Shown here one piece after another: positions 23,899 to 33,615 of a DNA stretch of 64,000 nt (position 1 is the first letter of the stretch; every line of letters begins with the position of its first letter). Under the pieces are notes generated by a model. It was not told the origin of the DNA. It did not search any database and saw only the letters and a list, made by a program, of their open reading frames with translations. Source of the DNA: Bradyrhizobium ottawaense (GTDB lineage Bacteria; Pseudomonadota; Alphaproteobacteria; Rhizobiales; Xanthobacteraceae); assembly GCF_900099825.1 (NCBI RefSeq), contig NZ_LT629693.1, positions 1,364,001 to 1,428,000 on the forward strand, written 5' to 3'. A program made the position numbers and the translations under genes.

Positions 23899-26817
23899 CT
23901 ACCAGGAATAGCGCACAACCCCCTTGCCGGCGTAGGAATTGGTGACGTTGGAGAACTGGCCTTCGAAGGTTCCGGCGAGCGAGAAGCCGTTGACCCATTT
24001 CATTTCGGCGGCGCCTGTGACCAGCGCGGAGTCATGCGCCTGCGCCGCGCCGTTGACGACGAAGGAAGCGCCCGGCAGCGTCTGGAACAACGCCGTGACG
24101 TTGCGGTCGGTGTTGAAATCATGCGCCCAGGCGACGCGCCCGCGCAGCGTCAGGATCGCGTTCTGCATCGCAAAGGATTTGTCGGTGCGAACGCCGAACT
24201 CGCTCCGTGACGCCGTGACGTCCTTGGCGGCATAATTCAGCGCGAAGGTGCCGGCGCCGGATAACACTTGTTCGGCATAGGCCGGCAGGCTGTAGGCGGT
24301 GAACTGCCCGGCGGCGTAGGGCGTGATCCCCATCCACGGCGTTGCGAACCGGTAACCGGCCTCGACGCGCCCCGACCAGGCATTGGCGTTGAACTCCGCG
24401 CGCAGGCGGTCGATGCCGGCGGCTGTCACCGTGCGGTCGGTGGTGACGTCCTGCCAGCCATAGGCGGCGGCGGCCGTGACATAGGCGGCGCCGAAATTGC
24501 GGCGCACGAACGCGCCGGCCTGGAACAGATCGGAGCGGCCGGTGCCGAAGCCCGCGACGCTGAAATTGGTGCCGCCACCGGCCAGCGCGAAACCGACGAG
24601 CGTATCGGGCGAGATGCGATAATCAGCGCCGGCGGCAAGGCCGAACGCGCGCGCGGTCGCGGACTGGGATCCGAGCGTTGCATTGCCGGAGGTATTGCTG
24701 CCGCCGCCAAAGGCCGAGCCCCACACGCTCCAGTGGGGATCCAAGAGATCGTTGCGCGCGACATCCGCCTTGGTGGCGAATTTGGCGAAGGCGCTGCGCG
24801 CGCTATCCTGTTTGTTCGCGGCATAGGCGTCGGCGCCTTCGTCGGTGAACGGCGTCGCGCCGGTGTTGCCGCCAACGCCGCCGCGGCCGTCGATGAACGG
24901 ATCGGTCAGCAGCGAGAGGAACAGGTTCATGGCATCGAAGGTTGCCTGCTGGGAGCCGGTCGCCAGCTCGCCGGAGACCTGCGTCAGGCCGGCCGGCGTC
25001 AACGAGGCGAAGGCGGCGGGAATGGTGCCATTGGCATTGAAGAAATTCGTCGCCGCATTGGCGACGTTCTGCTGATTGACGTTGAGGCCGAACTTGGCGC
25101 CGAAATCGAGCGCGAAGGTGAGGAAGACATGCGTGGGATCGAAGCTGATGCTGCCGACAAGGCCGCCGGGCGCGTTGACGCCACTGAAGGTCCCGTTATG
25201 ACTGCCCGTCGTCATGATCGTGTATTGCTTGATCACGTTGCTGCCGGGAGTGAGCGAAACCCCGACGATACCGCTCAAGTCAGCGTTGCCGGCCACATTG
25301 GCGAACGAGGACGTCGTCGAGTTAAGCTGCACCATATACAGCGCGCCCGACTGGAAGGCGAGATTGGCAACATTGAGCGACGAGCCCGCGGTGCCGTTGC
25401 CGGGTGCGAAGATGCCGCCGCTGTTGACCGCCGTATCGCCGGTCGTGCCGGTGCCGGCGAGCGTGCCGCCGGCGTTGACGGTTACGATACCGGCGATCGT
25501 GCCGTTCACGGTGAGCGTGCCGCCGAGGACGTTCCAGTCCTGCGCGCCGGTGCCAATCACGGTCCAGTTGGAACTGTCGACCTTGTTGAAGGTTGCGAAG
25601 CCGTCATACTGAAGGCCGGCGCCGATCAGGCTCAGATTGAACGTATCCTTGCCGGTGCCGCCCAACTGGAACGTCTCGACGCCGCTGCCGATCACGAGGC
25701 CCTGGATCGAACTGCCGGGACCAAGCGTCAGCGAGGAGTTGACGCTGCAGGCACAGAATTCGATGGCCGCAGAACCGGTTGCGGCATTGATGGCGCCTGA
25801 ATTGAATACCGTCCCGTCGCCGGAGACGGAAATGCCCGTCGCATTGGTGCCGACATTGATCGTCCCGGTGTTGATGATGCTGTTGCTGCCGGCAAGGCTG
25901 AAGCTTTCGATGCCGGTAGCGGTAGCGGAAGAAACGTTTCTGACAGTGATGGTGCCGCGGTTGATGATGGTGATGGAATCGCCCAACACGGAGATGCCCG
26001 CGGAATCATCGCGGGCAACGATCGTGCCCGTATTGGTGACTATTGCACGATCGCCCTGCACGAGAATGCCCGGCGCAGAGTCCCTGACGGTAATGGTGCC
26101 GGCGTTGGTTACCTTCGCGTCATTGCCCTGCACGGCGAGCCCGGCGGCGCCGTCGCCACCGGTGATGGTCGCGCCGGCGGCGTTGACGAGCGTGTTGAAG
26201 TCGTTGATCGCAAAGATGCCGGCCGCCGGACCAAACGTGTTGCCGATCGTAATCGCGCCTGCGTTGGTCACCGTGCTGTTGCCGGCGACGAAGATCCCGG
26301 AGGCGCCATCGCCCACGGTGATGACGCCGGTCGCGGCGTTGGTGATCGTATTGTTCACGCCGGCGAAGATGCCGAATCCGGATATTCCGGCTACAATCGT
26401 GCCGTTATTGACCACCACGTTGTTGTCGGCTCCCACCAGGCCGAACCCGCTGGCACCGATCACAATCGTCGCGTTGTTGGTGACGAGGTTGAAATCGCCG
26501 AAGATGATGCCGTTGGCGCCGGGGTTCACCGTCGTCAGCGTTCCGTTGTTGGTGACCGTGTTGGTATCGTTGAGGATGATCGTTGCCGTGCCGTTGTCGT
26601 TGACGGTCGCCAGCGGCTGCACATTGACGGTGAGATTGTTGAGGGCGCCGGCGTCAAAGCCATCGGCGTCGAGGCCGCTGCAGGTGACGGTCTGGCCGCT
26701 CAGGACGCAATCCGCATGCGCTGAAGTCGCCGATAGAGGCAGGCCAACAAGAAGCGCAGCCACACCAAGGCATAGCCGGACCTGCACCCGCGATCGCAAT
26801 TGAAACCCCACGCCCAA
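23899..26817 (-). CDS. Autotransporter (type Va) with repetitive beta-helix passenger
   Basis: This 972-residue secreted protein has a signal peptide (about residues 1-35, LCLGVAALLVGLPLSATSAHA). A passenger of about 600 residues is built of imperfect 20-25-residue units around NAGTITIG, NTGTIVAR and NNGTIVAG, which predicts a beta-helix. A C-terminal barrel domain of about 270 residues ends in the aromatic residue W (VVRYSW), as outer-membrane barrels do. Function of the passenger (adhesion or other) cannot be told. Such repeats make alignments easy to inflate. No processing protease is adjacent. Confidence 0.87.
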   Translation of the reverse strand: MGVGFQLRSRVQVRLCLGVAALLVGLPLSATSAHADCVLSGQTVTCSGLDADGFDAGALNNLTVNVQPLATVNDNGTATIILNDTNTVTNNGTLTTVNPGANGIIFGDFNLVTNNATIVIGASGFGLVGADNNVVVNNGTIVAGISGFGIFAGVNNTITNAATGVITVGDGASGIFVAGNSTVTNAGAITIGNTFGPAAGIFAINDFNTLVNAAGATITGGDGAAGLAVQGNDAKVTNAGTITVRDSAPGILVQGDRAIVTNTGTIVARDDSAGISVLGDSITIINRGTITVRNVSSATATGIESFSLAGSNSIINTGTINVGTNATGISVSGDGTVFNSGAINAATGSAAIEFCACSVNSSLTLGPGSSIQGLVIGSGVETFQLGGTGKDTFNLSLIGAGLQYDGFATFNKVDSSNWTVIGTGAQDWNVLGGTLTVNGTIAGIVTVNAGGTLAGTGTTGDTAVNSGGIFAPGNGTAGSSLNVANLAFQSGALYMVQLNSTTSSFANVAGNADLSGIVGVSLTPGSNVIKQYTIMTTGSHNGTFSGVNAPGGLVGSISFDPTHVFLTFALDFGAKFGLNVNQQNVANAATNFFNANGTIPAAFASLTPAGLTQVSGELATGSQQATFDAMNLFLSLLTDPFIDGRGGVGGNTGATPFTDEGADAYAANKQDSARSAFAKFATKADVARNDLLDPHWSVWGSAFGGGSNTSGNATLGSQSATARAFGLAAGADYRISPDTLVGFALAGGGTNFSVAGFGTGRSDLFQAGAFVRRNFGAAYVTAAAAYGWQDVTTDRTVTAAGIDRLRAEFNANAWSGRVEAGYRFATPWMGITPYAAGQFTAYSLPAYAEQVLSGAGTFALNYAAKDVTASRSEFGVRTDKSFAMQNAILTLRGRVAWAHDFNTDRNVTALFQTLPGASFVVNGAAQAHDSALVTGAAEMKWVNGFSLAGTFEGQFSNVTNSYAGKGVVRYSW

Positions 26818-27011
26818 ACCCCGCTACCCCGGCGCTCTACGGCGCCCTTTGGAACTCAGGCTAGCACAGCGGTTCCGGCCGTAGTTCTACGGTTCTCCGG
26901 AATGGATTGATTCGATGATGAAAAGGGCACTTTCCGCCCGGACTGTGGTTCCCGCGCCACGCTTGTGCGGCGTGCTTCCCATTCCGCGCACTACTTTCGC
27001 GCGAGATAGCC

Positions 27012-28043
27012 TCAGGCGTTGGGCGACGGCTCGGCCGGCACCGCCAACAGCTGCGATCGCCGCACCCGTTCGCGATGGGCGGTGTAGAGGCCGCTGGCGA
27101 CGATGAAGGCGGCGCCGGTCACGGTCCAGACGTCAGGCACCTCGCCGAACACCAGGAAGCCGAGAATGCTGACCCACAACAGTTGCGTATAGGAGAACGG
27201 CGCCAGCACGGAAGCATCGGCGTAACGAAACGCCAGCACCACGATCCACTGTCCGAGCGTCGAAGCGACGCCGATGAAGATGCCGAACGCGATGTCGTGC
27301 CAGGTCGGCGTCACCCAGACGGATGACACCAGCCCGGAGAGCAGGACCAGGCCCACCATCGACGAATAGGCCATCACCGTGATGGCGCGCTCGGTGCCGC
27401 TCATCATCCGCGTGATGATCAGCGTGCAGGCCCAGCAAAGCGCCGAGACCAGCGGAAAGAACGCCGCCGGGTGAAACGCGCCGGTGCCGGGACGCAGGAT
27501 GATGATGACGCCGATCAGGCCGACGCCGGTCGCGATCCATCGGCGCAGGCCGACGCTTTCACCCAAGAACACGATCGACAGCGCGGTGACGAGCAGCGGC
27601 GCGACGAAACCGGTGGCGGAGGCCTCCGCGATCGGGAGAAAGCGAAGCCCCGAAATGAAGAACAGCGACGAGCCCAGAATCCCCAGGCCACGCAGCAGAT
27701 GCAGGCTGAGCCGGTTGGTCTGCAGCGCGAAAAGCGGGGAACCGGGCACCATCGCCGGGACCATGATCAGCGCGAAAGTCAGGAACCTGATCCAGGTGAT
27801 CTCGATCGAGGGCAACGTCGCCGATAGATATTTCGCGGTCACGTCGGAAGTGCCGAGAAAGATCGTCGAGGTCAGAATCAGCGCGATACCTTTGAACGGA
27901 TGATCGGCGCGCGCGGGCGCCCCGGGTACACGAGGCTTTAGCGGAGCCTTTGGCAGTGCAGCTTCGGGCGCGGCGGACTTCTTCTCCGGCAACGGCAATT
28001 CGGCGCTGTCCAGCCTGGCGGCTGCGGCGGGGGGCGGTGTCAC
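27012..28043 (-). CDS. EamA/DMT-family transporter
   Basis: This 343-residue membrane protein has about ten helices in two EamA repeats: ALILTSTIFLGTSDVTAKYL starts the first and LVSALCWACTLIITRMM the second. A 48-residue Ala/Pro-rich N-terminal extension precedes the first helix and is unusual for the family; a later start is possible. EamA proteins export amino acids or other metabolites; the substrate is not known. It is a single gene, tandem with the autotransporter after a 194-nt gap that shows no feature. Confidence 0.85.
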   Translation of the reverse strand: MTPPPAAAARLDSAELPLPEKKSAAPEAALPKAPLKPRVPGAPARADHPFKGIALILTSTIFLGTSDVTAKYLSATLPSIEITWIRFLTFALIMVPAMVPGSPLFALQTNRLSLHLLRGLGILGSSLFFISGLRFLPIAEASATGFVAPLLVTALSIVFLGESVGLRRWIATGVGLIGVIIILRPGTGAFHPAAFFPLVSALCWACTLIITRMMSGTERAITVMAYSSMVGLVLLSGLVSSVWVTPTWHDIAFGIFIGVASTLGQWIVVLAFRYADASVLAPFSYTQLLWVSILGFLVFGEVPDVWTVTGAAFIVASGLYTAHRERVRRSQLLAVPAEPSPNA

Positions 28044-28272
28044 GGCAATCTCGAAAGGCAGTAATGATCGACTCGGGCGAGGCTGTAAAAAACACCAATT
28101 GCGCCGCTGCGACTAGGTCCGAAAACAGGATGCGGATATGCAGTACCGGGCGCGGCGGCCTGCCACGGCCGGCGCCACACCGCGATTGCAACACTTTGTT
28201 AGGAAGTGTGTTCTCATCGAGAGAGTGCGAACTCCTACCTCTCCCCGCAAGAGCGGGGCGAGCGAGAAGCCG

Positions 28273-29112
28273 CTACAGCATCGGCAGGCCGCGTGGTTTC
28301 GGGCCGCGCGGGAACGCCTTGTCGAGCGCGGCGATCTCGCCGTCAGCAAGCTTCAGATCGCCGGCGGCGGCGTTGTCGGCGGCGTGTGACGCGCTCGCGG
28401 CTTTCGGAATCGCGAACAGCGACGGCGCGCGCGTGAGAAAAGCGAGCGCGACCTGACGCGCGGTGGCCTTGTGCGCGTCGGCAATGGCCTGCAACAGCTC
28501 GCCTTGCTTGCTGCGCGCGGAAGGAAAATCATCATGGCCGAACGGCGAATAGGCGACGACGGCAACGCCGTGTTGCTCGCACCATGGAATCACCGCGTGC
28601 TCGATCGCACGCTCCTGCAGATGATAGAGCACCTGGTTGCAGGCAATCGCGCCCTCGCCCGCGACATCGAGCATTTCGTCGAGATCGTCGACATCGAAGT
28701 TGCTGACGCCCCAGGAACGGATTTTCCCGGCTTGAACCAGTTCGTCGAACGCCGCGACCGTTTCCTCGAACGGATAGGAGCCGCGCCAGTGCAGCAGATA
28801 GCAGTCGAGCCGATCGGTCTTCAGCCGCTTCAGCGACCGCTCGCAGGCCGCGATAGTGCCGCGCCGCGAGGCGTTGCTCGGCAATACCTTTGAGACCAGG
28901 AACAGTTTTTCGCGCTGTCCCTCGATCGCGTCCGCGATCACCAGTTCGGCGTCGCCATACATCTCGGCAGTATCGATGTGGGTCATGCCGAGATCGATGC
29001 CGCGCCGAAGTGCCGCTACGGCTGCCTTGCGGTCGCCGCGATCGAGATACCAGGTGCCCTGCCCGATCACGGACACGTCGGGACCGTGGCTTCCGAATTT
29101 CTGTTGTCGCAT
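28273..29112 (-). CDS. Aldo/keto reductase
   Basis: This 279-residue NADPH-dependent reductase has the catalytic tetrad: D47 and Y52 in HIDTAEMYGD, K in VSKVLPSN and H in YLLHWRG. The C-terminal NADPH-binding IPKAAS is also present. It reduces aldehydes or ketones; the substrate is unknown. Between it and the DMT gene (28044-28272) lies a short repeat with CCTCTCCCCGCAAGAGCGGG and nothing else recognised. It is on the same strand as the TetR gene 61 nt upstream. Confidence 0.88.
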   Translation of the reverse strand: MRQQKFGSHGPDVSVIGQGTWYLDRGDRKAAVAALRRGIDLGMTHIDTAEMYGDAELVIADAIEGQREKLFLVSKVLPSNASRRGTIAACERSLKRLKTDRLDCYLLHWRGSYPFEETVAAFDELVQAGKIRSWGVSNFDVDDLDEMLDVAGEGAIACNQVLYHLQERAIEHAVIPWCEQHGVAVVAYSPFGHDDFPSARSKQGELLQAIADAHKATARQVALAFLTRAPSLFAIPKAASASHAADNAAAGDLKLADGEIAALDKAFPRGPKPRGLPML

Positions 29113-29173
29113 GATTTGCCTCGGGTTGGTTTTGCCTTTGCCGGCTGCGAGGCCACTGTAGCATCGCCGCCCG

Positions 29174-29740
29174 TCACTCCGGAACCGAGGCTATCAGGTT
29201 CTGCCTGACCGCCCGCAAGATCGCATCCGACCGCTTTTCATCGGTCATGACACGCGAGATCACGATCGCGCCGATCAGGGCACTGACGGCGCCGATCGCG
29301 CGTGTATCGTCACGATCTCCGATGGTTTGCGATACCGTCGCGATGAATTCCTCCAGGCTTTCTTCCATGACCTGGCGCGACAATTCGTCGGCGCGCGCCA
29401 CATCGGAAATCAGCGCGGCCATCGCGCAGCCCGTGCCGCGCGAATCGCGATGGGTCCGGCTCAGGTAACTCCTGACCATCATCGCAAAGGATCTCGCGCG
29501 GCCGGGATCGCGCGCTGCATGGAATTGGGCTTTTCCGGCCGCCAAAGCCCGCCGCAGCGCCTGCGCGATCAGTTCCGAACGGGACGCGAAATGCCCGTAA
29601 AATCCGCCATGAGTCAGATCGACCTTCTGCATGAGCTTGCCTACGCTCAGGGCGTCCAGACCACTCTCGCGTATCTGCCTTGCCGCCTCGTCAAGAATGC
29701 GTTCGCGATTCCTGCCCTTCTCCGCCTGCGAATGACCCAT
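29174..29740 (-). CDS. TetR/AcrR-family transcriptional regulator
   Basis: This 188-residue regulator has an N-terminal TetR helix-turn-helix (RERILDEAARQIRESG, KLMQKVDLTHGGFYGHFASR) and a TetR-type C-terminal dimer domain. ATG 29740 (MGHSQAEKG) gives a normal length; the longer frame to 29890 would overlap the operator and the divergent gene. It faces a crotonase gene across a 149-nt gap with a perfect palindrome, so local repression of that gene and of itself is likely. Confidence 0.88.
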   Translation of the reverse strand: MGHSQAEKGRNRERILDEAARQIRESGLDALSVGKLMQKVDLTHGGFYGHFASRSELIAQALRRALAAGKAQFHAARDPGRARSFAMMVRSYLSRTHRDSRGTGCAMAALISDVARADELSRQVMEESLEEFIATVSQTIGDRDDTRAIGAVSALIGAIVISRVMTDEKRSDAILRAVRQNLIASVPE

Positions 29741-29795
29741 CCTGATGCCCCGATTGACTCGCCTGAATTCTGAATGATAACCATCATCCTTCTGG

Positions 29796-29809
29796 ATGAC
29801 AATTGTCAT
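29796..29809. promoter_or_regulatory. Putative TetR operator ATGACAATTGTCAT
   Basis: A perfect 14-bp palindrome sits midway between the divergent TetR (start 29740) and crotonase (start 29890) genes. Next to it is CATCCTTCTGGATG (29785-29798), a second inverted pair that overlaps it by 3 nt. Position and symmetry suit a TetR dimer; binding is inferred. Confidence 0.5.
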
Positions 29810-29889
29810 GCAGATGACCCGCCATGCCGCTTGCAGGCGGCGAAAAGCTGCAATGGCCCCGAAGCAAAGAGTTCCACAGGGAGAGTTCA

Positions 29890-30678
29890 ATGTCCGGCGA
29901 CAGCACCGAAGGCCGCGTCTATCACGAGCGCCACGACCACATCCTGAAGATCGTCATCGACAATCCGACCAAGAAGAATGCTTTCAGCCCGGAGATGATG
30001 GAGCAGTTGTCGGACGCCTACACCCTGCTCGACCGGGAGGACGACCTTTGGGTCGGGGTGCTCTGCGCCAGCGGCGACAATTTTACCGCGGGCCTCGACA
30101 TGCCGAAGTTTTTCGGACCGACCGCCACGCGCAAGCCGCGGCCGGAAGGCAATATCGATCCGTTCGGTCTGGCCAACCAGTGCCGCAAGCCGATCGTCAC
30201 CGCCGTTGCCGGCATTGTCTTTACGGTCGGCATCGAAATGATGCTGGCGGGAGACATCGTCGTTGCCGCCGACAATTGCCGGTTCTGCCAGATGGAGGCC
30301 AAGCGCGGGATCGCACCGCTCGGCGGCGCCCACTTCCGCTTCATCACCCGGGCCGGCTGGGGCGACGCCATGTATCATCTGTTGTTGTGCGATGAATTCA
30401 CGTCCGCCGAAGCCCACCGTATCGGACTTGTTCAGGAGGTGGTGCCCGCCGGCCAGCAGAACGAACGCGCGATGGAACTGGCGCGTATCATCTCCCGCAA
30501 TGCGCCACTCGGCATTCAGGTGACCAAGGAAGCCGGCCGCAAGTTCATCGAAGCGGGCGAACAGGCCGCGATCGCCGTCGTGCCTGTTATCCGCGATCGG
30601 GTGCTGAACAGCGAGGACGCCAGGGAAGGCATCAAGTCCTTTGTCGAACGGCGCGCCGCGGTCTTTACCGGTCGATAA
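29890..30678 (+). CDS. Enoyl-CoA hydratase/isomerase family protein
   Basis: This 262-residue crotonase has oxyanion-hole segments SGDNFTAGLDM and AGIVFTVGIEMML, and a glutamate at the usual catalytic place (QMEAKRGIAPLGG), unlike the PaaG-like protein at 5675. It probably hydrates or isomerises an acyl-CoA. The start at 29890 follows AGGGAGAG. It is divergent from a TetR gene and followed by a short orphan coding-like tail. Confidence 0.85.
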   Translation: MSGDSTEGRVYHERHDHILKIVIDNPTKKNAFSPEMMEQLSDAYTLLDREDDLWVGVLCASGDNFTAGLDMPKFFGPTATRKPRPEGNIDPFGLANQCRKPIVTAVAGIVFTVGIEMMLAGDIVVAADNCRFCQMEAKRGIAPLGGAHFRFITRAGWGDAMYHLLLCDEFTSAEAHRIGLVQEVVPAGQQNERAMELARIISRNAPLGIQVTKEAGRKFIEAGEQAAIAVVPVIRDRVLNSEDAREGIKSFVERRAAVFTGR

Positions 30679-30770
30679 AGGCAGCTGCGCGGTTCGCCAA
30701 TGCGCTGTATCAGCGCGAATTGCCGGTCTGGATCGAGAGCGCGCAGTCGCTCGGCATGGAGCCGGTCTAG
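30679..30770 (+). pseudogene. Possible orphan gene tail (low confidence)
   Basis: Directly after the crotonase stop, a frame ending TAG (30768-30770) reads KAAARFANALYQRELPVWIE and SAQSLGMEPV, which has the composition of a real protein C terminus. It has no start of its own and I cannot name a family. It may be a remnant of a deleted neighbour. The rest of the gap to 30820 shows nothing. Confidence 0.25.
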
Positions 30771-30820
30771 CTGCGCATGTGCGTCTGCCGGCGTGACATC
30801 GGCCGGATACCGCAACTCCG

Positions 30821-32068
30821 CTACCGCTCGGCGTTCACGATCTGATAGGCGCCGCGCTCGAACGTGTCGTAGACGGCCAGGGCCTTGGCGTCGGCGAACG
30901 GCAGGTACTGCATCATGATCACGCCGGCGACGCCTCTGATGGGGTCGACCCAGAAGAACGTGTTGTTGATGCCGCCCCAGCTCAGGCTGCCGGGGGAACG
31001 CTTGCCGGGTAGCTGATCGGTCGTGATGAGGAAGCCGAGCCCCCATTTGTCGCGTCCGTCAGCAATGAAAGTGAAGTCGGCGCTGCGCGGCAGCGCGGAC
31101 TTGAGCGCGGGGACCGAAACCGCGCCGATATGGTTCTGGCCCATCAGCGCCACCGTCTCGGCTTTCAGCACCCGCGCCCCCTCCAGCGCGCCGCCGTTGA
31201 GCAGCATGCGCACGAAGCGCCCGTAGTCATCGGCGGTCGAGGCAAGACCGCCACCGCCGACCGGTGCGGCGATGGTGAGCCCGAGCTGCGGCTTCTGCAG
31301 TTCAACGGCGCCGTCCATGCGCTCGCCGGCGCGCTGCTGTTGCGCGACGAGGCGCGGCCCCTTGGCCTCCGGCACGTTGTAGGAGGTGTCATTCATCTTG
31401 AGGGGGATGAAGATGTGCTCGCGGAAATAATCCTCGAGCTTTTGGCCGGAAACCACCTCGACCAGTTTGCCGACAACGTCGGTCGAGGTGCTGTAGTGCC
31501 AGCGCTCGCCCGGATCGAACAATAGCGGCCCGCCGAACGGATAGGTTTCGCCGGCGCGCGGCTTGAAATCGCGCCAGATCGCGCTGGTGAACGGATAGGC
31601 CAATCCGGACGTGTGGGTCAGGAAGTGTTTGACGGTCGGCTTTCTTGCCGGCGGACGGAGCTGGTAGGCCCCGGTCGTCGCGTCAAAGGATTCAATGACT
31701 TTCAGTCCCGCGAGCTCCGGCAGGTACTTTTCCGCGGGGTCATCGAGCGTGAGGCGGCCCTGCTCCACCAGTTGCATCAGTGCCACCGACGTCACCGGCT
31801 TGGTCATCGAGGCAATGCGAAACAGCGCGTCTGATGTGAGCGGGCGCCCGGTCGCGACATCGGCCACGCCGAATGCGCCCTGATAGAGCACGCGATCGCG
31901 ATCGGTGACCAGCGCGACCACGCCCGGCACGTCCCTCCGCTCGACCGCGCCGCGAAGGCTGGTGTCGAGGGCCGCAGCCCCTGGTGACTGTTGTGCGTCC
32001 GCGGCGCCGGCCAACGCTGCAACCCCAACGCCTATCGTGAAGACCATTCCAGCTAACTTTCCAGTCAT
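30821..32068 (-). CDS. Exported serine hydrolase, beta-lactamase class C/EstB family
   Basis: This 415-residue protein has a signal peptide (MTGKLAGMVFTIGVGVAALA, then GAADAQ). The class C/esterase motifs are the nucleophile in ASMTKPVTS (SxxK) and Y-S-T in WHYSTSTD (YxN-like). Members act as esterases, D-aminopeptidases or beta-lactamases; esterase is most likely. AGGGAGG lies before ATG 32068, chosen over the frame opening at 32179. A homologue lies at 57611. Confidence 0.87.
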   Translation of the reverse strand: MTGKLAGMVFTIGVGVAALAGAADAQQSPGAAALDTSLRGAVERRDVPGVVALVTDRDRVLYQGAFGVADVATGRPLTSDALFRIASMTKPVTSVALMQLVEQGRLTLDDPAEKYLPELAGLKVIESFDATTGAYQLRPPARKPTVKHFLTHTSGLAYPFTSAIWRDFKPRAGETYPFGGPLLFDPGERWHYSTSTDVVGKLVEVVSGQKLEDYFREHIFIPLKMNDTSYNVPEAKGPRLVAQQQRAGERMDGAVELQKPQLGLTIAAPVGGGGLASTADDYGRFVRMLLNGGALEGARVLKAETVALMGQNHIGAVSVPALKSALPRSADFTFIADGRDKWGLGFLITTDQLPGKRSPGSLSWGGINNTFFWVDPIRGVAGVIMMQYLPFADAKALAVYDTFERGAYQIVNAER

Positions 32069-32221
32069 GGAAGCCTCCCTGTTGCGCTTGCCCCGGGTAT
32101 CACCCGCGCAGCCCTCCCGAGGCCATCTTGTTTTGTTCGACGCCGGCTCGATAACAGCGACAAGGACGCGGCGCCGCATTCCTGTCGCGCGGCCACCTTA
32201 GCACCGGCCATCCGTTGAGTC

Positions 32222-33604
32222 TCAATGAGCGATTTTGCGCGGCAGCAATGCCAATAATCCCGCGCTGACAAACGGCAGCAACGCCGCAAGCTGAAAGGTC
32301 TGACGGAAGGCTGCAAAGAAGCCGTGCCGGATTTGCAGAATTTCGAAGATCATCAGGACAACCGAGGCCGCGGTGACGGTTCCCAGCATTCGCGTCAGCA
32401 GCGTGAGGCTGCCGGCCACGCCGCGATCCCCGATGGGAAGCGCTGCGGTCACCATATCCGCATAGGCCAATTGAAACAGGCCGAGACCGATGCCCTGCAC
32501 GATCAGCCCGGCGACCTGCAGCGCCGTCGAGGTCTGCTCCGTCCACGCACTCAGCAGCAGAAGACCGGCGCCAATCACGGCGGCGCCTGCGATCGCCAGC
32601 CGCTCGGCGGAGATCATCCGCTCGATCAGGCGACCGCCGAACGGCGCGGCCAGCACGGCGCCTGCCGCACCCGCGGCCAGGATCGCGCCGCTCTCCGCCA
32701 GCGTGTGTCCGGGGATGCGCGTCAGATAATAGGGCACCAGCAGCCAGACCGAAAACGCTGCAAGATTGGCCGTCACGCTGACAAGGTTCAGCAGCGCAAA
32801 GCCCGGTGATTTAAGGACGTTGGTGGCGATGATCGGATATTCGGCCCGCGACTGCCGGAAGCCAAAGCCGGCAAAGGACAGGACGGAGAAAAGCCCGAGC
32901 GGGATCGCGGCGAACTCGCGCATTCGATTGAGCGCCAGCAACATCGTCACCAGGCCCACGATCAGTGCGATGCCGCTCCAAACATCGAAGCCGTCGCCCG
33001 TCTGGCGTGGTGGCGGCGAAGGCATGCCGCGCAACAGCAGCAGTGCCGCAATCGCGATGGGGATGCGGAACCAGAATACCGCCGGCCAGCCCCAGACAGC
33101 CGTCAGGGCGCCGCCGAGCAGCGGACCGAGCATCAGGCCAAGCGCCATCATCATGGTATAGATGCCGAGCGCCCGGCTGCGCCGCTTTTCGCCATAGAGC
33201 GACGTCACCAGCGCCACGCCGCAGCTCAGCACCAGCGCCGCGCCGACGCCTTGCAGGCAGCGAAACAACAGCATCGCGCCGTAGCTCGGCGCATAGCCGA
33301 CAAGAAGCAGCGCCACCGCGCTCCAGATCAGGCCGGTCCGGAAGACCACCGCGTGACCGATGGTGTCGCCGATGCGCCCGAGCGCCAGCAGCAGGCTGGC
33401 GTAAGTCAGGACATAGCAAATCACGACCCACTGGATATCCGATATCGCGAGGTCGAATCCCCGGGTGATGGCAGGAAAGGCAATATTGACCGACGTATCG
33501 AGCTGCGCCGTCGCCGTGCCGAGCCCGATCATCGCGACCTGCCATCCTTTCGAATGCAGCAGGCCGGCGGGTGCGCCAGTGGGAACGGGTTCGGTTGAAG
33601 GCAC
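32222..33604 (-). CDS. MFS transporter (DHA2-like drug:H+ antiporter)
   Basis: This 460-residue membrane protein begins TATAQLDTSVNIAFPAITRG and then YVLTYASLLLALGRIGDTIG, the D-R-x-G-D cytoplasmic loop of DHA-type exporters. Several predicted helices follow, to about 12-14. It probably exports small hydrophobic compounds. It is transcribed on the same strand as the metallo-hydrolase 11 nt upstream, so the two may be co-expressed. It is not a NarK nitrate transporter (no nitrate signature). Confidence 0.85.
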   Translation of the reverse strand: MPSTEPVPTGAPAGLLHSKGWQVAMIGLGTATAQLDTSVNIAFPAITRGFDLAISDIQWVVICYVLTYASLLLALGRIGDTIGHAVVFRTGLIWSAVALLLVGYAPSYGAMLLFRCLQGVGAALVLSCGVALVTSLYGEKRRSRALGIYTMMMALGLMLGPLLGGALTAVWGWPAVFWFRIPIAIAALLLLRGMPSPPPRQTGDGFDVWSGIALIVGLVTMLLALNRMREFAAIPLGLFSVLSFAGFGFRQSRAEYPIIATNVLKSPGFALLNLVSVTANLAAFSVWLLVPYYLTRIPGHTLAESGAILAAGAAGAVLAAPFGGRLIERMISAERLAIAGAAVIGAGLLLLSAWTEQTSTALQVAGLIVQGIGLGLFQLAYADMVTAALPIGDRGVAGSLTLLTRMLGTVTAASVVLMIFEILQIRHGFFAAFRQTFQLAALLPFVSAGLLALLPRKIAH

Positions 33605-33615
33605 GCTGAATTAAC

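Noticed and set aside
25700-26600. CRISPR-like or tandem DNA repeat
   Set aside because: The periodicity comes from imperfect codon repeats of the autotransporter passenger; there are no constant repeats with unique spacers.
32222-33604. MFS gene as the missing NarK
   Set aside because: It has DHA-type exporter features and no nitrate signature, and lies 20 kb from the nas genes.
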